A stretch of DNA of 64,000 bases from Saussurea involucrata (taxonomy: Eukaryota; Streptophyta; Magnoliopsida; Asterales; Asteraceae): positions 63,186,320 through 63,250,319 of the forward strand of contig CM066315.1 of the NCBI GenBank assembly GCA_033807775.1. Direction: 5' to 3'. The notes beneath the pieces are model-generated. The model saw only the letters and a program-made list of their open reading frames with translations. It was not told where the DNA came from and did no database searches. Positions 32,862 through 45,061 of this stretch are shown in pieces. Numbering within the stretch: position 1 is the first letter of the stretch; every line of letters begins with the position of its first letter. A program made the position numbers and the translations under genes.

Positions 32862-34720
32862 TACTGGGCTCGTATCCTTGATGACACATCGTCTTCTTCT
32901 TCAAAATTACTCAGGTACTTCCTTTTCTCTCTAAGTAAACCCGTTCTCATTTTTTTTCCGGAGTCGTTTAGAGAACAATGATGTTGCAGATCTAACGAAA
33001 CCCTAGGGTTTCTGTTCTTGCCAATGCTAGTCTCCTATTACCACCGTTTGTTGCTTAAATCGTGTTCTTTCTGTTTCATCAACCAAGTTCAGTCGAGCTT
33101 CTCTATAGACTCTTCGGCTGTACTTTTGGTCTGGTAACAGATCTGTTGATATCTTCATTTAATCGTGTCTCGCGGCTAAGATCGGTCGAGTTTCTTCATA
33201 GACTCTTCGATCGATCGTTCGATCTGGTAACAGATCTGCCGTAGGTTGGTTTTTGCCTCTGGTTAAATAGACTTCCTCTGTAGGATCTTCGGTTTGAACC
33301 TGGTGTGTTTCGACTTTAGCAAATATCGTCGTTTAATCGTGTCTCGCGGCTAAGATCGGTCGAGTTTCTTCTTAGACTCTTCGATCGATCGTTTGATCTG
33401 GTAACAGATATGCCGTAGATCTTTTTTGCCTCTGGTCAAATCGATTTCCTTTGTAGGATCTTCGGTTTGAACCTGTTGTGTGTTCGATTTTATGTTCGTT
33501 TTACAAATCTATCAATATTTTTCAGATCATTTATCGATCTGTTGTTAAAGTTGCTGCTTCTTTGTGATTTCTGTTGCTATCGTAGCCGTGTTGTTCAGCG
33601 GTGACCAGATCAGAGTTGAGATCTGTTCTTGCTTTGTTTTAACACACATTGATCCATGACACTCTTTGGGTGCGTTTTTTTGCATCTGAGTTGAGATCTG
33701 CCCGGGTTGAAAAAAATCGATCTGTGACACTCTTAGGTATCGATATGCACTGTAGATAGCTTGTTTCGTTTGAGATATGTTTAGATCTGTGATAACATCT
33801 CACGGATCCTTTGTGGTTGTTTGCTTCCTTTGTCTACTAATCATATCTGTTAGCTACTGGAGTTTCTCTTTGCGATCTTAGTGTTTTTTTTTCATATCCG
33901 TCTGAGATCTGCATGATTTGTGATCACGGATCTGTTTGTTTACTCTTTCATATCATGCTGTTAATTCTCTTTGTGTGTTGCTTAATGACTACGATATGAA
34001 TCTATGAAGTTTTGTCTTCCTTTATTTTCTCTCGGATCTAGTCCAAATCTGAGATCTGGTCCTTTTGTTTACTCTCAGATCTAGTCCAATGAGATATGGT
34101 CCTTTTGTTTACTCTCAGATCTAGTCCAAATCTGAGATCTGGTCCGTTTATTGACTCTCAGATCTAGTCCAAATCTGAGATCTGGTCCTTTTGTTTACTC
34201 TCAGATCTAGACCATATCTGATATCTGGTCCTTTTTTATTATTGTTTTTTTTCTAGATCTGGTCCTATTCTCTCATATTTATGTGTATATGTTGAGACTT
34301 CTCTTGCATTACTGTCAGACATTTGTATAGATTTGCTATTTTTTCAGGTGTCTAAGCATATCACTACTGTGATTATAACTTAGACGGTTGGGCACCTTCT
34401 TTGAAAGATGCTCTGTAAGTCTTCTTTTCTCTATATTTTCCACTGTGTTATCTTTTCTTTTCTGGCAAGGAGCGCCCTGTAAGTCCTTCTCTCCTTTAAA
34501 CTCTGTTAAACTCTGGTATTGTTCTTTGTGCCTTATTTGTTCGCCTGGGTGTTATCTGCTCTTGTGTTTTGTTTGTTCTATATTTGTCTTGTTGTGTGCC
34601 TTGTTTTTGTTTCAGTATCTGAATAGTAGGCTTGACCTAGCACCTTTAAGTGTTTTAGGAATCCTGGTGTAAGCTATTCAGAGTTTACCTTGTATGATCC
34701 TTTGGTTCTTGTTTATGGTC
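32862..34720 (+). other. Long leader of copia B with two tandem repeats
   Basis: Almost 1.9 kb without a gene. A 174-bp unit (AATCGTGTCTCGCGGCTAAG) is repeated at 33161 and 33335, with an older partial copy from about 33090. At about 34040-34230 a 42-bp unit (AGATCTGGTCCTTTTGTTTA plus CTCAGATCTAGTCC) is repeated four to five times. Confidence 0.85.
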
Positions 34721-35485
34721 ATGGATGGCTCTACTGATGATCTTGAGAGTTCAGGCACAAAGGAATCCAAGGTTGCCAAACTTGACTTTGGAGATCCCTT
34801 GTACCTGCACCCCAGTGACACCAGTGGGGCACCGCTATTAAATTTTAAATTAAGTGGCATTGATAATTACCGTGTTTGGGCTTGTGTTATGACCTTAGCC
34901 TTGGAAACTAAGAACAAATTGGGCTTTATTGATGGATCTTGTTCTCGTCCCGAAAATGACCTTGTCCTGGGAAAACAATGGGACAGGTGTAACTCGTTTG
35001 TTCTCTCCTGGATTTTAGGTTCTATGAATGAGGATCTCTTTTTAGGACAAGTGTTTTCTAAAGAATCCTCTAAAGTTTGGGAAGAGTTAAAAGAAACTTA
35101 TGATAAGGTGGACGAATCTGTCATTTTTAACCTGCACCAAAAGATAAACTCGTTAACTCAGAATGACACTTCTGTATCTGAGTATTACCACAAACTTAAT
35201 TCTTTGTGGAAACAATTTGATGCCCTTGTTAAACTACCTTCATGTATTTGTTACGCATCCCATGATTTTCATGAACATAGTCAACTTATCAAACTAATGC
35301 AATTTTTAATAGGTCTTGATGATATCTATCAACCTATTAGAAGTAATATTCTTACTCGTGACCCCCTCCTTTATGTCAAAACTGCATTTTCTCTTGTGTC
35401 TAGAGAGGAATCCCATAGAGGGGGTACCACAACTGCTTCCCACACCAAGTCTCAACACTCTGCCTTTTTAAGCAAAACCACATAA
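34721..35485 (+). CDS. gag: Copia B Gag (N-terminal part)
   Basis: Nucleocapsid precursor. The likely start is ATG 34721 (MDGSTDDLESSGTK); upstream in-frame ATGs at 34694 and 34715 are in the leader. A Retrotran_gag-type domain follows (FKLSGIDNYRVWACVMTLAL, KNKLGFIDGS, VWEELKETYDKVDES, FLIGLDDIYQPIRSNI). The frame stops at 35483-35485. Beyond it the zinc-knuckle region survives only as a ruin (YKHCGISMHTIE, TGA, CY), with its first cysteine lost. Confidence 0.87.
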   Translation: MDGSTDDLESSGTKESKVAKLDFGDPLYLHPSDTSGAPLLNFKLSGIDNYRVWACVMTLALETKNKLGFIDGSCSRPENDLVLGKQWDRCNSFVLSWILGSMNEDLFLGQVFSKESSKVWEELKETYDKVDESVIFNLHQKINSLTQNDTSVSEYYHKLNSLWKQFDALVKLPSCICYASHDFHEHSQLIKLMQFLIGLDDIYQPIRSNILTRDPLLYVKTAFSLVSREESHRGGTTTASHTKSQHSAFLSKTT

Positions 35486-36457
35486 AGTAAAAAGAAAACT
35501 GTTGTCAAATCTTCTAATCTGATGTATAAACACTGTGGAATTTCCATGCATACTATTGAATGATGCTACAGACTCATAGGCTTTCCAAAAGATTTTCAAT
35601 TTTGACCCAAACCTAAAAATTCAAATTTTAAACCTGTCTCTGGAAATGCCTGTGTGTCTGAGTCTATTTTTCCTAAACAACCCGTTTCTACTTTATCCTT
35701 TCCTTTTTCTGAGGAACAGGTTGCCAAGATATTAAACTTGATTGGTCAGAAAAACACTCAAGATGGGGCATCTGCTAATATGGCAGGTATAACTTCTATG
35801 CCTCGTCTGGGATGGATCATTGATTCTGGTGCAAACCAGCATATGACATCCAACATTTCTCGACTTGAAAATATTGTTGATGTTTCTGACTTAAACCTTA
35901 CGGTAAATCAGCCCAATGGGGCTGAAGCCAAAATAAAAAAAAATCGGATCAAACTCACAAATACTGTAACTCTGTTTGATGTGTTGGTAATACCTGATTT
36001 TCACGTCAACCTTCTTTCCGTTCACAAATTAGCCAGAGGCAGTAAAATTTTCATAGGTTTTGATGAATTTCGTTTTTATGTTCTCAATCTTCAGGCTTCT
36101 CTTCGAGAGAGTGTTGTGGGGACTTGTAGTGAGGCAGGTGGGTTATATTTCTTTGATCAAAATGTTAACACTGAGTCTTTCCCTAGTAGTAACATGGTTG
36201 TTTCTTGTTTTGTGTCCACTCACTTATGGCACAGTCGCCTGGGTCACCCAGTTGACCCAGTGTTGAAAGTGCTAAAAGACCAACTTAATCTTGGAAATGA
36301 CTTGAGTGTTCCCTGTGAGATTTTCCATAAGGCAAAACAAACCCGAGATAAATTTAGCCTAAGTGAGCGTAAAACTAAATGTCTTGGGGAATTAGTCCAT
36401 TTGGATGTCTGGGGACCTATCATGTTCAAAGTAGGGAAGGGTACAAATATTTTCTGA
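35486..36457 (+). pseudogene. pol: Copia B zinc knuckle remnant, protease and pre-integrase
   Basis: After the knuckle ruin and a frameshift near 35605, an open stretch from 35654 carries the protease motif WIIDSGANQHMTS (near 35812), VIPDFHVNLLSVHKLAR, and the integrase zinc region beginning LWHSRLGHP. It stops at 36455-36457 because of a one-base shift near 36420, at DVWGP, the start of the integrase core. Confidence 0.88.
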
Positions 36458-37105
36458 CTATTGTTGATGATTTTACCCGTGCTGTGTGGGTTTATTTGTT
36501 AAAAGGAAAACATGAAGTTGGTGATTACATAGTTGAGTTTGTGAACCTTATTGCTACTCAATTTGAAAAATCTGTCAAAATTTTTAGAAGCGACAATGGG
36601 ACTGAATTTTCCAATTCCAAACTTGACTCATATTTTAAAAACAAAGGCATCATTCATCAAACCTCTTGTGTTTACACCCCACAACAAAATGGGGTGTTGG
36701 AACGCAAACATCGTCACTTACTTAATGTAGCTAGGGCTCTTATGTTTCAGGGGTGTACCTCTTAACATGTGGAGCGAATGTGTCCTTACGGCTACTTATT
36801 TGATAAATAGGACCCTTGCATCTATTTTAAATGGTAAGTGTCCTTATGAGCTTGTCCATGGTTTTAAACCTGTTCTTACTCATCTTAGGAACTTTGGGTG
36901 TTTGTGCTTTGATGTTATACCAAATTTTACTGATAAGTTTTCATCTAGATCTGAAAAGTGTATTCTTTTGGGATATGCAAATTCCCAAAAGGGATATAGA
37001 CTTTTTAGTTTGGACTCAAAGAACATTATAGTTTCTCGTGACATGAAATTTTATGAAAACGTGTTTCCATATAAGATGAGTTCGGATAAGTCGATAATCA
37101 AATAA
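36421..37105 (+). pseudogene. pol: Copia B integrase core in two frames
   Basis: The core continues as YFLTIVDDFTRAVWVYLL, FRSDNGTEFSN and TPQQNGVLERKHRHLLNVAR (D, D and E all present). A loss near 36750 shifts the frame at the MFQG position. The rest (MWSECVLTATYLINRT, CILLGYANSQKGYRLF) ends at TAA 37103-37105. Confidence 0.9.
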
Positions 37106-37275
37106 TGGAAAGTTAAATACCCTGAATTTCTATGATTTTTTTTTTCTGAATCTACTGATGATTGTATTGATTCACCTCCCAATGATGAAAATGGGAACCC
37201 CTTAATCGATGAAACCTTTAGTGACTATAGTCAGCTTGGTAGCCCTAGTAGAGCTGACAGTAGCTGCCTCCTCGC

Positions 37276-38208
37276 ATGTCAAATGACTGCATTAATCAAG
37301 GCACATCCATGCCATCTGGAAGTGACCTTGAACAAGATATAGGACAGAAGCCACTGAGTAGCACCGATGTGGCTGCCAGTCGGCCATGTGATGCTAATAT
37401 TGAAATTGTTAATGATCAAAATTTGGGTTCCAATTCAGAGGGAAATCTGTCCCAACCTTCTTCTTCTTCTTCTCACTCTTCTAGAAAATCTGCAAGGGTA
37501 TCAAATTTTCCAAGAAAGTTTGATGAATTTTTGGTAGAGGGAAAGGTTAAATATGGGATAGAAAAGGTTGTGAATTATTCCTGTCTTAGCAATGAGAATT
37601 TTTGTTTTGTTTCTAGTCTAAATAAATCTATTGAACCCAATACTTTTAAAGAGGCTTGTAATGATATTAATTGGATAAATGCTATGAATGAGGAAATGGA
37701 AGCTCTTCATAGAAATGGTACATGGATAGTTTGTGATTTACCTCCTAATAGAAAACTTATAGGTTGTAAATGGATCTATAAAATAAAATACAAGTCTACG
37801 GGTGAAATTGAGCGTTATAAGGCTAGACTCGTTGCTAAGGGTTATAGTCAAAGAGAGGGTATTGACTATGATGAGACTTTTTCTCAGGTGGTCAAAATGG
37901 TAACGGTAAGATGTATTATTGCTTTAGTTGTACAGTTTAAATGGAGTCTTTGTCAATTAGATGTGAATAATGCTTTCTTGTATGGGGATTTGTCTGAAGA
38001 TGTTTATATGACTTTACCTGAAGGTTATTATAATTCTGATGATCATAAAGTGTGTAAGTTTGTTAAATCCCTTTATGGGTTAAAACAAGCTCCTCGCCAA
38101 TGGTACGCTAAAATGTCTAGTTGCCTTATTGATTGTGGTTTTATTCAAAGTGAAAGTGATTACTCTCTTTTTACAAAAAATTCTGGGTCTTTTTCCTTGC
38201 ATTATTAG
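37276..38208 (+). pseudogene. pol: Copia B reverse transcriptase, N-terminal and palm
   Basis: RVT_2-type RT. A Ser-rich linker is followed by NWINAMNEEMEALHRNGTW, GCKWIYKIKYKSTGEIERYK, ARLVAKGYSQREGIDYDETF, LDVNNAFLYGDLSEDVYM and SLYGLKQAPRQWYAKM. A one-base shift immediately before the catalytic YVDD ends the frame with LHY and TAG (38206-38208). The upstream spacer (37106-37275) is also frame-broken. Confidence 0.9.
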
Positions 38209-39152
38209 TCTATGTGGATGATATTTTCTTGACTGGAAATAATTTAGATGAAATAAATAAAGCAAAAGATCAGCTGAAAAATCAATTCCTTATAAAAGAC
38301 TTAGGAAAATTAAAGTTTTTTCTGGGTATTGAAGTTTTAGACTGTATTGATGGTGTTTGTATGTCACAAAATAAATATTGTCTAGAATTGCTTAATGATT
38401 TTGGATATCTTGGGTGTAATATGGTGGTTACTGATTCTAGCAATTCTAGAGATCCTCCGTTGTCTGATTTTTCTGGTTATCAAAGATTGATTGGTCGGTT
38501 AATTTATTTATTAGCTACTCGACCTGACATCGCTTTTGTTGTTCATTGTCTTAGCCAATTTATGCATGCTCCTAGACAATCTCACTTGAAACTTGCCCTT
38601 AGAGTTCTTAGATACTTGAAGCTTTCTCCGGGAAGATGTGTTAGCTTCACCAGGTTAGATAATTTTTGTTTAAAAGGTTTCGTAGATGCTGATTGGGGTA
38701 AGTGTCTTTCTACTCAAAGGTCTGTTACGAGTTACTGCTTGTTTCTAGAAAATTGTATGATTTCGTGGAGAAGTAAGAAACAAAATACTGTTTCTTGTTC
38801 CTCCGCTGAATCTGAATATCGTGCAATGGCTATGACTGGTCGTGAAATAGTTTGGGTTTTGAAAATTTTGGACGATTTACATATAAAAGATTTACTACCT
38901 GTAAATCTGTTTTGCGATAATAAATCAGCAATTCAAATAGCCTATAATCCTGTTTTTCACGAACGCACTAAACACATCGAAATTGATGTTCATCAAGTTC
39001 GTCGTCTAATTAGTGTGGGTGTGTTAAAAGTGTCTAAAACTCCATCTACCGAAAATACTGTTGATATCTTTACTAAATCTCTTGGAATAAATCAACATAA
39101 CTTTTTATGTTCTAAAATGAGAATGCTTGATTTATTCAAAAGTCAAGATTGA
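38209..39152 (+). pseudogene. pol: Copia B RT C-terminal part and RNase H
   Basis: Opens at the YVDD-equivalent (VDDIFLTGN), then FLIKDLGKLKFFLGIEVL and RLIGRLIYLLATRPDIAFVV. RNase H follows with GFVDADWGKCLSTQRSVTSY, WRSKKQNTVSCSSAESEYRA, FCDNKSAIQIAYNPVFHERT and KHIEIDVHQVR, ending KSQD with TGA at 39150-39152. No internal stop over 312 codons; it is separated from the rest of RT by one base. Confidence 0.92.
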
Positions 39153-39159
39153 GGGAGGA
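39151..39159 (+). other. Polypurine tract of copia B
   Basis: GAGGGAGGA directly before TGTTGAAATATG of the 3' LTR; it overlaps the pol stop codon. Confidence 0.85.
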
Positions 39160-40242
39160 TGTTGAAATATGTTTATTTTGTACAATCTTGACTTTGGGTT
39201 TAATTGTATCTGTAAGTTATTATATGCCCACGACACGTGTCACACAGAAATGCTACCAATGAGTATGTAAACCTAAATGGTCGCACACAAAGAACACGTT
39301 TGCTTTCATTAGAAAGAAACCCGTTAAAGTCATGTTTGACATTTAAATAATTATTCTTGAAAGAATAATTAAATAATATGTGTAAATGTAATTATGATAA
39401 TTACAGGGTTTTATCTGTAAATATAAATAATTATTATTTGGATAAATATAATTATTCAGAAAATTATTTAGATAATTATCGAATTCAAATGATTTGAATT
39501 CAAATAATTACAGATAAATACGAATCCTATTTACGGTCTATATAAATAGGATGTCAGGTCAGTTGTTTTCAATTGACCAATTTGATTCTCTGAATCCGAA
39601 TTATACACATACACATATTTAGAATTAGGGATTCTTTTGGGCTAGCACTCGGTGGAATTCGCGTGTTCGTGTGTGGATACCACTAGAGGAAACCTGCGTT
39701 GGTTTCTTAGTGCTCCGATCGTTCAACCACAACATTCCAAAAGGTACAATTCTAAACACCCTATGGCGTGGTATGTTTTAATTAAACGCATCATTGGATC
39801 CGATTGGGTTTTGAATTAGAAATGTTTTCTAAATATCTTGTAATCGTTTATTTGATTTTCCGCTGCGTTAAGGTTGCAAAATCGCATCAAAACCCAACAA
39901 TATCATTTCAGAATTTGTAGATATGGAATTAAAGGGAAACTGAAGTTCAAGGACTGAAAGTGGACAAATATGGAGCTATTGGACGGCGCCTCACATTGAC
40001 TCATAGTTGAAGCGTAGAGCAGCTTTTAACAAGAACTTCAGGGGCTATTTATGAATATATGGCTGATGTATTTATAGAAGGGGTCTCCTCTCATTTTGAC
40101 CCCACCAGATTTCATTTTTCAGTTTTCAATCTAGAGAAATATACTATCTTCTCTCTTAATAGTTTTAGGGTTTCACATTTGTATCTAGATTAGGATTTGT
40201 ACTCAAGTTTACTTTCATAATAATAGAGTTATATTTTGAAGA
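39160..40242 (+). repeat. 3' LTR of copia B, split by a solo LTR
   Basis: 39160-39210 plus 39905-40242 equals 389 bp, the same length as the 5' LTR, with about a dozen substitutions. Confidence 0.9.
39211..39899. mobile_element. Solo LTR (689 bp) nested in copia B's 3' LTR
   Basis: TGTAAGTTATTATATG...ATCAAAACCCAACA, flanked by GTATC (39206-39210) and ATATC (39900-39904), a 5-bp duplication with one mismatch. The uninterrupted sequence exists in the 5' LTR (near 32507-32520), proving an insertion. No primer site or polypurine tract, so it arose by LTR-LTR recombination. Confidence 0.9.
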
Positions 40243-40346
40243 CATCATTATAGACAAATAATAGATAAGACCAGACTTGTGACATGGAATAAATAAAGAT
40301 ACGTTGGAGATGGAATTTTTGAACCCAAGTTAAATAATATATGTTT
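40243..40346 (-). pseudogene. Old copia RT fragment between two insertions
   Basis: The minus strand reads HILFNLGSKIPSPTYLYSMS and then SYLLFVYNDV, equivalent to the stretch before and including YVDD. It links 47520-47890 to 32460-31510. Confidence 0.75.
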
Positions 40347-40534
40347 TGTTAAAGGAAAGAAGAAACAGAACACAATAGAATGGAGAGAATGAATCGTAAT
40401 TCTCATTAATTATAAGCCCTTTATATAGGGATGAGTTACAAGTAGATAGCTACAAGATATTTCAATTCTAATCTATCTCTATCCATATCTCTATCGTCAT
40501 ATCCTTTAGACGATGGCACATTTATCCTACAACA
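40347..40534 (-). repeat. 3' LTR of copia C (188 bp)
   Basis: TGTTAAAGGAAAG...TTATCCTACAACA on +; one mismatch (GATGGCAC versus GATGTCAC) to 47332-47519. Confidence 0.95.
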
Positions 40535-43170
40535 CCCCCCTTGTGCTGAGTCAAAGGAGTGAAGGTGCACAATTGTTGCCTCGTTAAAACCTAACGCCAA
40601 AATAAAAACCCAGTGGGAAAAATAAAATATGACGAAGGAAAGAGTACAACGCACTAGCTTATTTCCAATACATAGACTTTTCCTTTAGTCTAGTTTTCTC
40701 TTAGATTCGTACATTAAACGTGAGAGTTAAGAAAGCATGATGGTATATAAATTGTTGCCTCACTAAAACCTTACACCAAGGAACAAAACCCAATGGGAAA
40801 AATAAAACCTTGGTTGAAGGAAAGAGCACAACATACCAATATTACATATATAGTAGACTCCCCTTTTTGTCTACTACTCCCCCTGATTTGTGCATTAATC
40901 AAAGGAGGTTTAAAACATTTCCATTTTAATACTTTCTACATGTTTCCCAAATATGGTTTTACGTATGATTTGGTAAACAAACATGCCACATTTTCCTCGC
41001 ATCTTATTCAGTTCACTTGAATCTTGAGGATAATTGATTATATGAAAACTTAAGCAAAGTATGCTTTGTGTTATAACCCTTGATATATCTTACTTTCATT
41101 TCTTCGATACATGATGCATTCCATACATGCAGGTTGTATAGTGGTTAAACTCAAAATTACCAGCTCCTCTTATATGTGTAATGATAGTCCTTAACCATAT
41201 ACACTCTTGAATAGTCTCATGGAGAGTAGGATTGTTGATAATATAAGAAGATAGCTATTAAGGGTTTGCTTAGTTTACTTCCAAGCAATCGGCATGTTCC
41301 ATATGATAATTCCTTATTCAGTTTGGGAACAACCTTTATATCAGTCAAACATATACCTAATATCAGTAAATGTATACCAAGGCATTGTTTGGTGTTTTTC
41401 TATAAGGGCCAGTACTTTTGTCGCTCACAATCTAAGTAGGTATTGAAGTTTCATTATCAATCCACTTTTCTCCGTAGGGAAATTATAAGCCCACGTCAAT
41501 GGTGCCAAAAGATTAATTTGAAATCATTCCAATGACGTTGCGTTGGCGCTGAGCTAAATCTAGCTGACAAGTTCAGTGAAAAGTATAATATACGGTCAAG
41601 TGTATTATGTTGAGTACAATAATGCGCCTATTGTACTTAGGTATGGAATTCCAGCTCCTAACACCTCTTCGTCCTCATCCTTTAGACGAAATAGATCTTT
41701 CCTTATATCCATCACTTTGACCGATCATGGGAGTGCTAATCGGATGCGCTTTGTCCATATTAGGTCGCCTGATCATTTTCTAGACATATGCGGATCGGTG
41801 GATTAATATTCCACAAACTCGGTGTCGTAGCTCAAGTATCTAGACAAAACCAAGTTTTCCCACGATCTTTCATCTCAAATTCAGATTTCAAGTAGCTTGT
41901 GTTTTCTCTTATTTCATCAAGAGTGCCTATTATGTTTATAACATCGACATATAGAGCTACTATGAAAATTTGGGACTTGTTTTCTTATATAAATACGCAA
42001 GGGCATAGTTCATCGTTCTTATTTATCATTTCCCAATCAAGTATTCACTCAGGCGGGTATACCACATCCGCATAGATTGCTTTAATCTATAAAGTGAGTG
42101 TTTCAATTTTATTGTAAACGCATTTCATGGTTTAGAGTTACTTGATATTGGTATAATGTCATCAAGAACTTTTATATATCTCTGAATTTAGATCCCCATA
42201 GAGATATGTAGTAACTACATCATTGAGCTGCAATTTCCAGTCCTTCGGAAACTACTTGGCTAATTAATTAGCAGAACGTTCTCCATCACGAGAGAGTAAG
42301 TCTTATTGTGGTCAATCCAGTGTGTTGTGAGAAACCTTGCGCCAAAGGAGAGCCTTATATATTATGACTTAATTATTCTCACTACGCTTCCCTGACAAAT
42401 GATTTATCTATGTCCTACAGGCTTTACACTTGGTCGGTTAGCACTACCGAACCAAATACCTGTTCATTTGTCAAATAATTATCCTGGATTGCTTCTTTTC
42501 ATTTAGGCCAATTTTCTCTTTGTTGACATTCTTCAACTGAGCATGGTTCGATGACATCGTGCTCTATTATCTCATAAGCAACGATATATGCAAATATATC
42601 ATCATTTAGTATTTATGATCTGTCCATCGACTCATATTCATTTGAGATTTCTTTGATCTCTGGAATCAGTATAACTTCGGAGCGTCCTCCAGTAATGATT
42701 CATAGACATAGATTTAATTAGAGATAATCTCATGTATTGATGATATATGGTTGTGCCATACTCTTCTCTTCCTTTAGATGAGTATCTATCGAACCAAGTA
42801 GCTTCCCCCATTTCCTTTTGGGAGCTACGACCTCAACCACACCTCCACCATGTGTGATTGCAAAGTACTTCCAGCGACGTTGTGCCCTTGTTTGGGGACT
42901 TTTGACCTTGCGAGTATGTTTGCAGCTCGTATATGTGATCTTGTCACTCTAGATAATATTAAACATATCAGGTATCGAGTCTGATTCGTTTGACTTCAAC
43001 TTTACATTGTGAAGTTTTTGGGGATCAAAATGAGACACAATTGAAATATTCAATGACACTTCCTGTCGTTCCCATGGAAAATCATTTTTCCTATCTCCCC
43101 CTAACGACAGGAAGGTTGTCTCATCAAAGTGACAACCCGCAAATCTAGCGGTAAAGGGATCACTCGTCAA
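40535..43170 (-). pseudogene. Copia C pol remnant (integrase end, RT, RNase H)
   Basis: Recognisable minus-strand shreds: FTARFAGCHFDETTFLSLGG (43170-42950, integrase-RT linker), AYEIIEHDVIEPCSVEECQQ (near 42590-42530, RT start) and SLNLSARFSSAPTQRHWND (near 41600-41540, RT end). All are separated by stops and frameshifts. The clade is one with VEECQQR at the RT start; I do not name it. Confidence 0.75.
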
Positions 43171-44539
43171 GGGTTCTAATTAGCGGATAATTGTTGGGGG
43201 TTCATATCCAACATTTTATGACTCGTCTTTAAGACCTATTTTGGTACGCTGTGGGGGCGTAATTGGCACATATACAACACAACCAAACATACGTAAATGT
43301 AAAATACCAGGCTTATATCCAGTTACCAACTGGTACGCATAAGTTTGGTTGGTTGGTTGTAGGTCTAAACAGGAACAAGTAAAGTTGCATGTAATATTGC
43401 ATTACCCCATGCAGATGTGGATAAATTGGTGCGCATAACCAATGCCCTATCTACCATCTAAATTCTTTTGATGACAACTTTTATCATTCTACGAGACCAT
43501 TTTATATATACACATGCGGTACAAATGCAATAATCATCAAATCCTTATGATGTAAATTCTCTAGCATTCTAAGTCATGTGGACTTGATGAGAAAAATCAG
43601 GGTGGTGAGTCCTTAAACGTATAATTAATGTAGGAGTGCAACATTTCATGTGGACTATAATACGACACATGTTCATCGTGTCAAAACCAGAACCATAAAG
43701 TACTTTAATGGCCCGCATTCTGGATGTTTATGTCCATAAATATCACCTTGTATTCGTTGTAAGAATGAAATATTTTTTATATTATGTCCTTAGCTTTAGG
43801 ATGGTCTCATTCCTGTTTTGGCTAAGGATCAGGGTATAAAAGTTCTAGGTATTAGAGAGGGCATATTATGATGGTGGTGTTGCTTCTTGTGCAGTAGAAG
43901 TCAACAGTTGCAATTTGGTTAATTCCCTCGTTTTGTATTTCACTCGAAAGAAAATGTATCTAAGTGTATTTTGCGATACATGGATCACTATGTCATGACC
44001 ATGGTGTCCCACGTGGTCATGCCGAAACATATATGTGTCATTGTCCCAAAGTTCTTTATTGGTAACAAAATATGATTTAATGACATAGATAATCCATTAA
44101 TTTGATACATTAATTTCTCTAACGTATGTTGCTTTCATATCATTAGAGTTTATGTACATATACCCATTTCCATTCTTATAATATGATTTCTCATTGATAC
44201 GAATATCTTAACAAGGTTCCTATTAATATAGTGTTTGATCTTGTGTCATTACGCAACAAGTGACAGTCCATCGTCTAAGTATTTGGAGGAATTAAAAATT
44301 ATTAATTCAATGAATAACAATCTATTTCTTATGATTGTATGATATGTCACAAAAACAATCAAGTTCTCCTCGATACATGGAACGAAGAACGTTGAGAGTT
44401 TTGCATTTGTTTTTGATGTGATTATTTACAACTATAACAACTATAAACTCAGGTGTATATATACGCAAATGCAATTAATTTGATAGTTAAAGTGTATTCA
44501 AATAAACTTGTACTTAACCAATCTTAGATATGACATAGT

Positions 44540-45061
44540 TCATTTATAACTTGTCCCATTTTCTATTAGGAGTTCGTTCCCGACTCTTGCCATGAATTTG
44601 ACCCTTTCCATAACCTTGTCCATATGGTACATATTTAGCATATGTGTGTGGATTAATATGTTCAACTCACTATCCTTTGGAGTTCTTTCCACCTCCGACG
44701 CTTTCCTTATTAACCCCAAGAATTTTCTTTATCCGGGTATGTCTAGCGTTGTTAAAAAAACATTGCTACAACTCTTAACCACTTGCATTAAGTTAATGAG
44801 TTTGTTAAAAGTTATATTGCAGCTTATATTGTTTCATTAGTATGATTGGTGATATAGGAAAGATGAAAAGATGTTATGATTCGAATAATCTTTTGTGAGT
44901 TCCTTGCCACAAAGATTGAGATGCATTTTGAGACATGACATTTCTTTGTCAAAATCAGTTACCTTCTTGTAATCATGTAAGTAGGTTTCTTTCCACTGTA
45001 TGATTAGTTTGAGAAGTATATGGTACTGATATTCCCGAATTTCCTTTTTGGGACTACCCAC
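44540..45061 (-). pseudogene. Copia C gag remnant
   Basis: 45061-44837 reads YQYHILLKLIIQWKETYLHD and YKKVTDFDKEMSCLKMHLNL, matching the conserved middle of copia gag in this lineage. Around 44660-44540 a Gly/Arg-type tail (YGQGYGKGQIHGKSRERTPN) is visible. No functional product. Confidence 0.7.

Larger units (their letters stand above)
32461..40242 (+). mobile_element. Ty1/copia element B with all pol domains but several frameshifts
   Basis: Both LTRs are 389 bp (the 3' one excluding a nested solo LTR), about 3% different by eye. Primer site, long leader, gag, protease, integrase, RT, RNase H and polypurine tract are present in copia order. At least five frameshifts or stops make it non-autonomous. 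No clear 5-bp target duplication: the flanks are ATATA and CATCA. Confidence 0.9.

Noticed and set aside
32456..40247. A target duplication for copia B
   Set aside because: Flanks ATATA and CATCA do not match in either orientation; reported as absent rather than forced.
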